Shown: piece by piece, positions 32,337 through 42,684 of the stretch
Position numbering within the stretch: the stretch's first letter is position 1
How the letters are laid out: every line of letters starts with the position of its first letter
From: Theocolax elegans
Taxonomy: Eukaryota; Arthropoda; Insecta; Hymenoptera; Cerocephalidae
Assembly: GCA_026168455.1 (NCBI GenBank)
Contig: CM047431.1
Coordinates: forward strand, 40,579,986-40,643,985
DNA: 64,000 nt
Direction of reading: 5' to 3'
Made by a program: the position numbers and the translations under genes
Notes under the pieces: generated by a model
What the model was told of the DNA's origin: nothing
The model's input: the letters and a program-made list of their open reading frames with translations, nothing else
Database searches by the model: none

Positions 32337-32592
32337 GTAAAATATAGCTTCTTTTAGCTGACTTTGCCATTAATCCTTTCTCACTCTATCATATGCAATT
32401 TTATATATTTGTCTTTATATTTTGTGCGGGCATTGACACCAGTAAATGAACTTTGTGTTTCTAAGAAAATTTGTTCGGTAGTGGGGTGTAGTCAGCATTT
32501 TTATACTAAAAATTTGTAGGTGATTGACATTGCGGTTTAGTATCTTCTTCGTATCGATAATTAAACGTTACATATACATATTTATCAACAAT

Positions 32593-33085
32593 ATGGATCC
32601 GGCAATGATTCAACAGTTGATGCAGGTGATTACCTCCTTATTAGGAGCTATTAGCGCGGGTCAGCAGCCAAATGGTCAGGTATGTTAAGTTATTTATTAT
32701 ATTTTTGTTGTCCTTTTATTTTCTTACGAAAATTTTGTGTTAAAAAAATTTTGTTTGATTTCATTTTTGATAGACACGCGGTCGAAGGCGGAATAATCGC
32801 AGACGCCCTGGCAATGTAACATCTCCAGTCGAAACTTCGGTGACTTCTTTGTCGGACACCATGCGGCAAGGTCTGCTAGAAAAATTGTGGGGCAACTCTA
32901 TACCTGCCCTTCAGGACATCAAATTTGCTGTGACTGCGCGCGTAGGGTGGACCGATGCTCTACTTGCAGGGGATTTAGACCCACATGTTCCCTGTAAATA
33001 CAGTGACGAGGGTTGTCAACAGTTAATTATAGGGTCAAATTACCGCAACCATTGTCAATCATGTAGATTTAATTCAGATATTTAA
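32593..33085 (+). CDS. Two-exon Arg-rich protein with SIAH/TRAF-type zinc finger
   Basis: Exon 1 is 32593-32679 and exon 2 is 32774-33085, joined by a 94-bp phase-0 intron (CAG|GTATGT, TTTGATAG|A), giving 132 aa. The N terminus has a Leu/Ile-rich helix (LMQVITSLLGAI), the junction encodes an Arg-rich motif (RGRRRNNRRRP), and the C terminus is C-x6-C-x11-H-x3-C (from PCKYSDEGC to HCQSC), the spacing of SIAH/TRAF-type zinc fingers. It lies antisense within the provirus, upstream of env, about where the JmjC-type gene sits in the sister copy. Both exons are fully open despite decay of the surrounding provirus. Nucleic-acid binding is suggested by the Arg motif; I do not recognise the family. Confidence 0.68.
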
Positions 33086-34080
33086 AAAAATAAATATATA
33101 TATATTTTTGTATTGTTTTTCTTTTTTTTCACCCAATTCTATCCTTCCTCCTACCTTTACTTTATTTTAAACTCCATTAATTTAATGATTTTCCTTTTCT
33201 CTTTTTTTTTTGATTAATTACAACGTTACGAATTCATGAATTAATTTATATTTGCTTTTACGTAAAGTTATTATTATTCACTTTTTATTTTAATCATAGA
33301 ACCATAATAAGTATAAATTTACAATTTAATGAATATTAATATCTTTTTTATCTGTTTTAAAAAACATCTGTTGTAACAATACTAATGACCATAATTATTA
33401 ATCGAAGACATAATTTAAATCATTTGCCATAATCAATATTGCAATAATAATAAAAAAATGATAAAACTAACTATTCTTAATTCTATCTTAAGTGTATTGA
33501 ATAGATAGAGACAAAGGGTATCATATTCTTCAAAAATTTGCTCGTATTATGTTTGATTCAAAAATATATTTTATGCGTTAAATGTATAACTTAAAAACTT
33601 TTGCGAGCGAGTATATGCATATGCGCGCTGCTTGTATGTATTGTGGTGGGGATGCGGTAGTGCGACGATCGAAGTCGAGGTTTGCATTCTCTCCTACAGT
33701 CTGCGCTCCGGCGCCGTTGCGAGCAGGTTCACGCTGCTCGTCTTCTTGAATTTTATGCTTAAAAAATGGTTAACAATTTATAGTTTTATTGTTTTGGCCG
33801 CTGCTCCATGGTTTTTTTATATGTTTCCTCTAATCCCCATATTTTTCTCGTTTCTAGTTTCTCTTTTTTTTAAAGATTTATAATTGAACCATCTATATAG
33901 ATATAGCATTTGTATGCTAATCTGTTGCGCGCTTTTATTCTTTTTATATTTCTTAATTATGGTTCCCTTTTTTTCATTTTTCTATACATTTTGTTAGTTT
34001 AAAGACTAATTAACAACATTCTTAAAAAAATTCTCATTATTAATCAATAAATTACGTGTAATGTGCGTATGAACAATTGC

Positions 34081-34118
<38 letters not shown>

Positions 34119-35340
34119 TATGTGTATAGTTATACATCGTCAATTTGTTTTGATAAATAATATATGATTATTCCTTGCTTTTATTTATTTATAATAGTAG
34201 TAAATTAATTATCATTAATTATTGTTTTTATCCGATTGTTATTAAGCTGTAAATTGATATAGTTTATTTAAATTTTTAAATTTTCGAAAATCCGACTGCG
34301 TAGGTACCTTAATTAGGTAAAAATATGCATAATTTGAATAGTTGAATTTTAAATGTAAAATGCAATAACTCATAAATTATTGGTCTTAAAATTTGCAAAA
34401 AGTGCTCTAATTTGTTAATTAAGAATACCCTTTCTGATTATAATATTAAATTTGTTAACTTTTCATTTTTTTCGTTCCTAGTCGGAATTTCGAAAAACTT
34501 TTTTCGTTAAATATCTCATTTATGGCTGTTCTTACGTAATTTATTGAAATAATTTCTTTCGCATAATAACCTGTTTTTCTTTTATAACTCGGTTCTTAAT
34601 TAATTTTTCTGAATCTTTTCTTTTTCTAATTTTGCAACTAAGGTTTAGCGAATTTTTTATAAAATTAATTTTAATTTTTATAAACAATTAATTAATAAAA
34701 GTCAATTTATTTATAATTTCGTTCTATCATATGAACATATTTTTATTGCGCTTTTGAATAGTACGTAACAATCTCTATATAAAACTATATAGATAATTTT
34801 TTCTTAAGTTGTAAATTAATTGTTTATAATTAATTATTAGCTATGTTTATAAAAATATTTAACAATTTAACAATTAAGGTTGTACAGTCTTTTTACTTAA
34901 TAAAATTTTCGCTTTTTCTTATTATTTATAACTTATAATTGTTTATAATCGATTATTAGCTATGTTTATAAAAATATCGAAATACTTCTTTCGCCTAATT
35001 TAACAATTAAGGTTGTACAATCTTTTTACTTAATAAAATTTTCCATTTTTCTTAATATTTATATCTTATAATTGATTATAATTAATTATTATTCATAAAA
35101 ATATTTGTTATTAATTTTTTTTTTGTGTACTGATATTTTGTTTTTTAATGATAATTCCCTCAATTAACATATTCTTCTTATTGTACATTAATTATTTATA
35201 AGTTCATAGATTTTTTGCTAAAAGAGTTTGAATTTGTTAATTGAGTTTACAAGCTAATCTAATTATATGTTACTAAGTGATATCTTATTTAATTACTATC
35301 TTTGCTCATTATTAGGTAATTCATAACTATGTTTTAACAG
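33086..35340 (-). other. A/T-rich internal region of the provirus (no gene)
   Basis: Very A/T-rich, with a (TA)n tract at about 34086-34118. The part from about 34080 to 35100, read on the minus strand, is homologous to 57700-58176 plus 61582-62260, and part of it to 46375-46551. It also contains an internal duplication: the words GTTGTACARTCTTTTTACTTAATAAA and AGCTATGTTTATAAAAATAT each occur twice near 34850-35050. It lacks the LINE present in the 58-61-kb copy. No convincing coding frame. Confidence 0.7.
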
Positions 35341-35349
35341 GTCCATATA

Positions 35350-36825
35350 AACTATTCTTGTATTGTTACCTTTTTGTATTTTTGCGTTATGACTGTCGTA
35401 ATTGATACTTATTATTTCGCAGGGACCTACATATTCTACGTCCATCTTTCCTTGTTTTGGTTATTTCATTAAGTAAACCATTTCTCCTTCCCTAAAGCGT
35501 TGTACGTGTCTTTTCTGATCGTAATAAAACTTTGATCGGTATTTCGCTTGCACTAGATTCATGGCAGCTAATGTGCGCATATGTGACAAGGTTGAAGTTA
35601 CGTCTGCCAAGTATTCATTATATGTTTGTAATTTTTCCTTAGACGGAAAGCTTGACGGAGTTCTGGCTCTCTGACCGAATACTATTTCGTGAGGTGTATA
35701 TCCTTGTTGTATTATATGCGTGTTGGGCTAGTGGAAGGACGGTGTCCCATTCTTTTTGTTCTTCGATGTACATTTTTAAATACTCGTTAAGGGTGTGATG
35801 TAATACATTCAATTCCACCATGAGATTGGGGGTGGTAAGATGTCGTCTTATTTTTATTTATTTAAAAATATGAGCCAGTTGTTCCAACATTTTGTTCATA
35901 AAATGTGCTCCTTGATCCGTTATTATGGTGACTGGTGAGCCGAAATAACAAATAAGCTTTTCGATTACTGCATATGCGACTTCTTGAGCTGTCGCATGAT
36001 CTTGCATGGTTAAAATATATTGATTTCCTGTTGATGTTAGTTCTTTTGGTCCTACGAAATCCCTTGACCATTTACAAAAAGGGCTCGATGGTGTGTCCGA
36101 TATGAGCATTGGCAGACGCGTTTTTACTCGTACTAATTTTTGTGTTTGGCAATCAGGGCAACCTCGTACATATTGTCGAACATCAGCTTGCATGTTTCTC
36201 CAATAATATTCGTGTGATATTCTACTATATGTTTTTGTAGTCCCTTTATGCCCGCCTAGAGCTAATTCGTGAAATTCTTTAATAAGACGAAATCTGTCTT
36301 CTACTTTGGGGATAGGTAAATTATTTTTAAAGAGTACCATACTAATCTTTCGACCGTGCATTATTTTATTACACTGTTCTATAAAATAATTCCATTCTGT
36401 TAATGATAATGTGGCTAAATCCCTAATTATCCCTACCGATTGTATTTCAAATTTGTCTAATAATGAACGTAAAGTTTTTAAGCATTTAACTATGTCCGGA
36501 CGTAGCGGCTTGTTATCAATATGTTTTTTTATTATAATGCCAAAAAGCGTAATTCCCTTTGCATGACTTACAATATTTCACCTACGTTTCTCGACATACT
36601 CGTTAATTCTTCCTCAAAAATGAATTGTCGTTCAATTAACGCTCCTAAAATCTCTGTTTCTAAAAATATATCCGCTGTGATTGTATAAATTAAATTATCT
36701 TTATAAGCAAAAGGTTGTTCGCTCAGCATGTTTATAGCTGAAAATGGAGGGATATTATCTGTATCATTTACCCACGGGGGAGTAGTGTGAGAAGGTCGAG
36801 CTTCCGCGGTTAAATATCGGGCCAT
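35350..36825 (-). pseudogene. pol: Retroviral pol fragment: gypsy-type integrase, broken
   Basis: Segments in order on the minus strand: 36825-36568 (pol linker), then 36361-35858 with the integrase zinc-binding domain (HELALGGHKGT, then CPDCQTQK) and the start of the core (RDFVGP, TMQDHATAQE, TDQGAHF), then 35821-35639 (EYLKMYIEEQKEWDTVLPLA), then a C-terminal part to about 35350. Gypsy/errantivirus integrases have this order. Several shifts and stops separate the segments, so no active enzyme is made. Protease and reverse transcriptase expected upstream are absent: the Penelope-like element sits there. Confidence 0.85.
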
Positions 36826-36978
36826 AACTTCTCTATTTTTTAATGTTGTGTTTTGATTATACGAGTGATTATTATGCGTACCGGTATTACTTGTGTTTAA
36901 AGTTAAATTAGAATTTTCATAGATGTTATTGAGGTTTGGTATTAGATAAGGTATAAAATGATTACCTACTAAGTGTAA

Positions 36979-39330
36979 ATGAATAAAAGACGGACTATCT
37001 GTGCTTTTACAATAAAAATAATCCCTTCACACATTTTAAACGCAAGTAAACATTTATTAAACGTTAAGTTCTGCAGTAATTTTAGTAGATATCGTTCAAC
37101 CAAGATAATTAACAAAGAAATTGTGAAATTACTAAAACTTGAAATTATTGATGTACATATCCACGTCGGATTTCTACATAAAGTTCTTAATAATTTAAAA
37201 ACTAAAATTCTCAAGCTTAAAATTCAGAACGAAATTCTAGACAAGTTTTTTTATTTGACTGAAAAGAAAAGTACTAAAATCTATCAAGATCTGTCTAAAA
37301 TACATGCCAACAAAATAGATTATTTATTAAAGAGAAACAAAGAATTCACATTTTATTATATCGTATCGAAACATGATTGGGTTAAAAATCTTACTCCGAC
37401 AGAGATTCCACAAGATGTGTTGGATGTGGTTTCTTTAGGACCTAAATACAATATTAATTCTAGTATGGAAAAAAACGATATTTTCAGTTGTATAAAGAAT
37501 GTTGAGCAGAGTTTAGACAATCTAGAAATCAACACTGACACTAAAAATGAAATAAGAGAAATTATAGTTCAAAATTTTAAAAATGAAAATAAAAAATCGA
37601 CACATTATTCAAAACAAGATAAGATTTTTGCCAAAAAGTTTAAAAGTACAAAAATTTTTTTAAGAAGAAATCCAAATATCTTTTTTACACAAGCAGATAA
37701 GGGGAATTTAACAGTGTGTATGGAAAAACAAGATTATGTAGATAAAATGCTTAATTTATTGAATAATGAAATTGTGTATAAAAAAATAACTAAAAATCCG
37801 CTAAAATCTTTACAAGCAAGTGTTTACAGTATTTTAAAAAAATTAAATGACAACGATTTCTTTTTGCATAAATTTCATAAAAACCAACTCACTCAAACGA
37901 ACACTTCGTTAGCAAAAGCATATGGTTTGCCAAAAATCCATAAAGAAAATATTCCACTTAGACCGATTATTTCCATGGTTTCGTATCCGACACACTTTTC
38001 GGCTAAAATTTTATATGAAGAATTAAAACTTATTATTCCGAAGCCTAAATCACATATAGATAATAGTTATGATTTAAAATCTAAACTTTCCAAAATTATT
38101 TTACCACATGACTATATATTATTATCGCTTGACGTATCTTCTTTGTTTACAAATATATCTTTATCAGCTGTGTTTGACAGTTTAAATCGACGTTGTAACC
38201 ACATTATTAGTAAATGTAAAATCCCGTTCGCTGAAATTTGTGAGATAGTTACTTTTCTGTTTGAAAATACTTTTTTTACCTTTAATAATAAAACTTATCA
38301 ACAGATTTTTGGTAGTCCAATGGGTTCCCCTATTTCACCATTATTTGCTGATATGGTGATGGACGATCTTGAAACGTTTTGTCTTAAGGAGCTTAAAGAA
38401 ACTTATAAATGCATTCCTCTGTTTTATTATAGATATGTGGATGATACCATTATGTGTATCCATAAAAATTATATAAATACTGTTATCAATGTTTTTAATG
38501 ACTTTGACAAAAATTTACAATTTACGCATGAATTGGAAAATAATAATTCTATTAATTTTTTGGACTTAACTATAAAGAAAAAAGAAGAGAAAATTATCAC
38601 TAATTGGTATAGAAAACTGTCAAACTCAAATCGAGTTCTCAACTACTGGTCTAATCATACTTTGAAACAGAAATGCAACATAATTTTTAATTTGACTGAT
38701 AGAGCGATATTACTATCTCACACTGATTTTCATAAAGATAATCTAAATATTATTAGACACATTTTGACAGAAAATGACTATCCATTAAAATTTGTCAACA
38801 AAAATATTAACACTAGGTTACGAAAAATAAATTGTGTTTTAGTACCAAAAGATATTGTAGTCGATAAAAAAATTAGCTACTTTTCGCTTCCGTACTTTAA
38901 AAATTTCTATGAAAAATGTTCTAGCATGTTAAAAAAATTCAACATAGGTACAGTGTCTAATATTAATAAAAAACTTGATAATGTCATAACATTATGTAAA
39001 GATACGACAAAAAAGCTTGATTTATGTAACGTTGTTTATAAGTTTAATTGTAATGAGTGTAATTCTTCTTATATAGGACAAACAAAACGTGCATTAAAAG
39101 ACAGAATTAGAGAACACAAAAATATGTATAATAGTGATTCTGTTGTTAGCCTACATATGCTACAAAATAATCACACATTCAATTTTGACAATGTTTCGAT
39201 TTTAGACAAAGAACCCTCATATAAAAAACGTATTATTTCAGAGATGCTGCATATTAATAATTGTAAATATACTATAAATAAGAAGGAAGACACTCAAATG
39301 CTCAGTAATATTTATAAAAGGATTTTGTAA
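36979..39330 (+). CDS. Penelope-like element RT with GIY-YIG endonuclease
   Basis: An intact 783-aa frame inserted in the provirus on the opposite strand. The middle holds a reverse transcriptase with LSLDVSSLFTNIS, the block GSPMGSPISPLFADMVM, and the catalytic YYRYVDDTIM. The C terminus has a GIY-YIG-type nuclease (YKFNCNECNSSYIGQTKR, then LKDRIREH), the domain pair that defines Penelope-like elements. Such enzymes nick the target and prime reverse transcription. There are no stops or shifts over 2.35 kb, so this is the best-preserved retroelement gene in the window. A hammerhead-like motif follows it downstream. Confidence 0.95.
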   Translation: MNKRRTICAFTIKIIPSHILNASKHLLNVKFCSNFSRYRSTKIINKEIVKLLKLEIIDVHIHVGFLHKVLNNLKTKILKLKIQNEILDKFFYLTEKKSTKIYQDLSKIHANKIDYLLKRNKEFTFYYIVSKHDWVKNLTPTEIPQDVLDVVSLGPKYNINSSMEKNDIFSCIKNVEQSLDNLEINTDTKNEIREIIVQNFKNENKKSTHYSKQDKIFAKKFKSTKIFLRRNPNIFFTQADKGNLTVCMEKQDYVDKMLNLLNNEIVYKKITKNPLKSLQASVYSILKKLNDNDFFLHKFHKNQLTQTNTSLAKAYGLPKIHKENIPLRPIISMVSYPTHFSAKILYEELKLIIPKPKSHIDNSYDLKSKLSKIILPHDYILLSLDVSSLFTNISLSAVFDSLNRRCNHIISKCKIPFAEICEIVTFLFENTFFTFNNKTYQQIFGSPMGSPISPLFADMVMDDLETFCLKELKETYKCIPLFYYRYVDDTIMCIHKNYINTVINVFNDFDKNLQFTHELENNNSINFLDLTIKKKEEKIITNWYRKLSNSNRVLNYWSNHTLKQKCNIIFNLTDRAILLSHTDFHKDNLNIIRHILTENDYPLKFVNKNINTRLRKINCVLVPKDIVVDKKISYFSLPYFKNFYEKCSSMLKKFNIGTVSNINKKLDNVITLCKDTTKKLDLCNVVYKFNCNECNSSYIGQTKRALKDRIREHKNMYNSDSVVSLHMLQNNHTFNFDNVSILDKEPSYKKRIISEMLHINNCKYTINKKEDTQMLSNIYKRIL

Positions 39331-39720
39331 CAGTTTGTTTTGCTCGGAATATTGATGTATGTCTATTTCTCATAATTAATTATTTGATAATGTTCACATG
39401 TATTTATATATAGTCGAGTTGACTGATTTATTATTCACTTGGACGGTTCCTTACAATGGAGTAAATTTTGAAACGTATACATTGTTTTTACAAAGGTATT
39501 TAATTTTATTTTGTGCTGTAAAGTGTGTGGTTGAAATTTTGTTAATTTATATATTATTTTTATGTATATTTGGTTTTTGTTTTATTGTTAATAAACAGTG
39601 CCTGAAGAGGTCCGCAAACCAGTGGACGAAACGTTGCACGATTTTTCAAATTGAGAATAAAAAAAAATTTTTTTATTCCTTGTTTAACTTGGATTGACCC
39701 TCAAAGATCGACATTTTCTT
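39331..39720 (+). mobile_element. Penelope-like element 3' region
   Basis: A T-rich untranslated region after the stop, containing a hammerhead-like motif and an A/T-rich tail. The exact 3' boundary with the host provirus is not clear; it lies before the OTU-like ORF (39889). Confidence 0.55.
39598..39639 (+). ncRNA. Candidate minimal hammerhead ribozyme
   Basis: In order: GTGC, CTGAAGA (core CUGANGA), one extra G, stem II arms GTCC and GGAC around a 10-base loop, GAAA, CGTT, GCAC. GTGC pairs with GCAC as stem I and cleavage would follow GTT. Stem III would be the self-complementary ACGT, which needs dimerisation. Hammerheads are known in Penelope-like elements. The extra G before stem II departs from the consensus, so activity is uncertain. 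Confidence 0.5.
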
Positions 39721-39888
39721 CCTCTTTTTAACCTACAATGGAGGGTGTACAAAATTTACCAATAAAAATAATCGATTCTATCTGCCAAATGGTAATGTAT
39801 ACAAACATTAATTTGAAATTCTTTAGATAATACATATACACAGTCAATGTCTGCGTATTCACTGTCTGAGCATAATATTTTGCTTGCT

Positions 39889-40578
39889 TTAATTGCCGCA
39901 TGTTTCGATTGCCGATGAATATAACAGACAGTCACGTAATTCTCGAGGCGTTAATTTTAATTTTAAAATTTCTATTACTGAGTAAAAGAAACAATTTCCA
40001 GGTACTTCATTATTTATTTCGGTATTATGAACTTTTTGTACTTCCGATTGTGCGCAGTTATTGTGTTGTGTATATACGTAAAATCGAGCTGCTAAATTAT
40101 CTAATATTTCTTCGATCTCTGATATTTCCATTGGTGTAAAATTTTCGTTTTGAGTTGATATTAACGGTGGTATGTTATTATCTTTGATTGCTTCTTCGGT
40201 TTGCTCTTTATTTTGTTTATCTGAATTACTACTATCACCATTTTGTGGTGTTATATAATAAAAATCTTTTCGCGGGTTGAAGTCTAAATGATTTTCGTGT
40301 TCGTTTGATACGTCTGATATTGATGGTAGCTGATTATTTTCTTGAAGCGAAAAATGTATAGAGTCGTTTGGTTCGTTATTCGATTGATTATTGAGATTAC
40401 TATTATCATCAGGTTCCCAAATACTTATTTGTATTCCGGGCTTATTCTTTTGATTTTGTTGTGTTAATTCTACCGATAACTTCACTTCTGGTTTTTTATC
40501 AAAAATTAGTTGTTGTAGTTTTTGTAATGGTGATGCGGCTTTGTCAATATTATTAATTTCGTTGTCTTTATCGGACAT
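39889..40578 (-). CDS. Retroelement ORF with C-terminal OTU-like segment
   Basis: 229 aa. It begins four bases after the gag stop in another frame. The first ~185 residues are low-complexity, rich in Asn, Gln, Glu and Ser. The C terminus (PGNCFFYSVIEILKLKLTPRELR) resembles the start of OTU-type cysteine proteases, where the Cys of GNCFF is the nucleophile. The frame stops soon after, so the distal OTU His is missing and the domain is truncated, either naturally or by the nearby Penelope-like insertion. It may be the gag C terminus or an accessory protein; it has no zinc knuckle. Confidence 0.55.
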   Translation of the reverse strand: MSDKDNEINNIDKAASPLQKLQQLIFDKKPEVKLSVELTQQNQKNKPGIQISIWEPDDNSNLNNQSNNEPNDSIHFSLQENNQLPSISDVSNEHENHLDFNPRKDFYYITPQNGDSSNSDKQNKEQTEEAIKDNNIPPLISTQNENFTPMEISEIEEILDNLAARFYVYTQHNNCAQSEVQKVHNTEINNEVPGNCFFYSVIEILKLKLTPRELRDCLLYSSAIETCGN

Positions 40579-40581
40579 TTG

Positions 40582-41818
40582 TTAAGATTTTGACCCATGT
40601 CGTTGTTTTTCATGTAATTTCGATAATACCTCTGCATCTATTGACTGTTTTAAAATAAGGTTAATTCGTTGTTCCTCCTCCTTCGATAGTACGTAAGTAT
40701 TAATATTTATTTGCTTTAATTCGACGTTAGTTAAAATGCACTCGAAGTCTATGTAATCGTAATAGTCTTTACGATATTCGTTATTACTATTAGGTGTTAA
40801 TGTAAGCCACCTTAGGCGAATTTTGTCATTTCTAACTGCTAAAATTTCACCCTTATTAAATGATATTTTTTCTTTATTGCCTATTTTTATTGTTTTTATT
40901 TCTTCTTCACACACCGAATCGAAATCTGACGACTCTCCCAGACTGGATTCCGTATTATTTTGTACGTCTGATAGTATTTCTTTAAATTTCGGAGGTTTCC
41001 GCGTTAAAGTTTGATTTCTCGTAGGATTAGCTTTTTTAGGCATAGAGAGTATTTCAATTTGTGAAGGTCTCGGTGTACTGGTAGCTTGAATTGGTAATTG
41101 TTTATCTATTTGGACTTGACTTAAAATTGATTCACTAAAGGGAAAATCTCTGTTATTTCTTATTTTTCTTTTATGCTTACGTTGTTTTTTATATCTATTT
41201 ATATAAAAGTCTTGTGAAAAGGAAATAGAGTCATGTAACCTATATGTATTATTACAATTTGGCTCTCGGTTATATGAATGTGGGTTTGATTCTATGCAAT
41301 TATTATTAAAAATATTAGTCAAGCTTCCATTAGAACATAAAGGATGGAGTAAATTAATCTCGGGAAATTGATTCTCACGTATTACGGTTAATATGTTATG
41401 GTTTTCAGTTGCACCGGTGGGGGATAATATTAAATTGTCAGATTTGTTCGCGGAAGCGGATTCTAAATGAATTTTACTTTGTTCTACATTGTTATATAAA
41501 TTTATTGTAGCTTTCATATTTTCCTCATTTTCACGTTTTTCCTGTCTTAAAATATCTTCTAATATATTAACGAGCGTGTATGTAACGGAATTTATATGTT
41601 GAACTTCTTTTCCGTTTATTTGATCAAAACCAGCGAGATCTTCTAATTTTACTAATGCAAATTCTATAATTTGTTTACTTGGAAAGATTTGTGCCGCAAC
41701 AGCTACTGCGACAGCGGACGCTATTATTACACTTATTTTATTGTCGTTAACTGTGCTTGATGATCTCTTTGTATCTTTTTTAAAAAGGACGATTTTATAT
41801 CTTCGTTTTGTTGAGCCA
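40582..41818 (-). pseudogene. gag: gag-like ORF of the provirus, one frameshift
   Basis: A start ATG at 41818 opens a short frame (MAQQNEDIKSSFL) that changes frame at a run of A/T near 41775-41790; the rest is open to 40582, about 400 residues in total. The N-terminal part has a hydrophobic stretch (IIASAVAVAVAAQIF) and helical segments. The middle is Asn/Ser-rich with a basic patch (RYKKQRKHKRKIRNNR). The C terminus has KGEILAVRNDKIRLRWLTL. Assignment to gag rests on position after the LTR and composition, because no CCHC knuckle or recognisable capsid motif is visible. Confidence 0.6.
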
Positions 41819-42195
41819 TTTTTATATACATATATGTTTTATTTAACAATAACAAAATAATGGAATATTTAAAATAATATTTTTATAAAAAGATTGATTC
41901 ACTTGATTTTATTTATAAAAATGTAAAAAAACTTTCTGTGAATGTTAAATTCAAATAAATAATAAATATTATACAAATTATTAAAGAATTTTAAATTTTA
42001 AATAATGAAAAAATGATTGAAAACAGCACAAAATTCACGAGAGACACGATATCCTTGGAGGAATTAAGTATTAATAAATAAAAAGTACTTACCAAAAGTT
42101 CACGATGATAATGAGGAATCTTTAGTTCATCCTTCTTTGTAGATAGTAAATATAGATCCTCTTCACAAACGGGACCCCACACTTAGCACCAAAAA
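41819..42195 (-). other. Provirus 5' untranslated region
   Basis: A/T-rich leader between the 5' LTR and gag. TGGTGCTAAGTGTGGGG (minus strand, 42191 downward) lies four bases inside the LTR end and could be the primer-binding site, but I cannot match it to a tRNA. A GT-containing donor would be needed for env splicing; none was assigned. Confidence 0.45.
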
Positions 42196-42684
42196 TGCTC
42201 CGTTTTTACGGTAACGTGTATATCGTTTTCGTGGGTACCGCAGCTCGTCGAATCCAAAACTCAGCGAGTACAAGCGTAAAGAGGCAGATGAATTGTTGCA
42301 TTGTTATTCTCCAGGTTGATCCTCGTATGAGTGCTTCGGTTGGCTTGCGTTTGGTTGGTAAGGCCGTAGCGAAAACGATCCTGGTGATATCGTGTCTCCG
42401 TGTCTTCGCGTTGCATCCTTGATTCTTCGACTTCCACTCGTAAATGTCACTTCTGTTTTCCCACTACTCTTTTTGTTTATTACGGTCTTCTTTTATATAA
42501 GTTTGGTGACCTATATACAGGTGTAATCGGAGGGGCGCTTAGCTGATCCTTGCGCTTCAGGTTGCACTGATGATCGAGTTGCGAAGTCGCGTGGCACGGT
42601 TTAATGACCTGACCGGTCAGCATTTTCGGCGAACTAAGTATTTATTTATCTTAATATATTCTTGACGTGTATCCACACGTAACA
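42196..42684 (-). repeat. 5' long terminal repeat (489 bp)
   Basis: Begins TGTTACGTGT and ends GAGCA (TG...CA). It contains TTATATAAAAG and AATAAA about fifteen bases later. Its first ~83 bp recur as the truncated 3' copy at 27524-27604. Directly outside it the satellite resumes (ACGTATAAAAATGCATTTG). Confidence 0.82.

Larger units (their letters stand above)
27524..42684 (-). mobile_element. Errantivirus-like provirus with nested insertions
   Basis: A minus-strand retroelement: 5' LTR at the right (42684-42196), gag (41818-40582), a second ORF with an OTU-like end (40578-39889), integrase remnants (36825 to about 35350), a long A/T-rich internal stretch and env (32336-30505). It ends in an 81-bp LTR start at 27604-27524. 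Protease and reverse transcriptase are missing from this copy. A Penelope-like element sits between gag and integrase, and an inverted-repeat transposon lies between env and the 3' LTR. Stops and shifts in every retroviral gene show it is dead. Env and the gypsy-type integrase place it among insect errantivirus-like elements. Confidence 0.82.
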
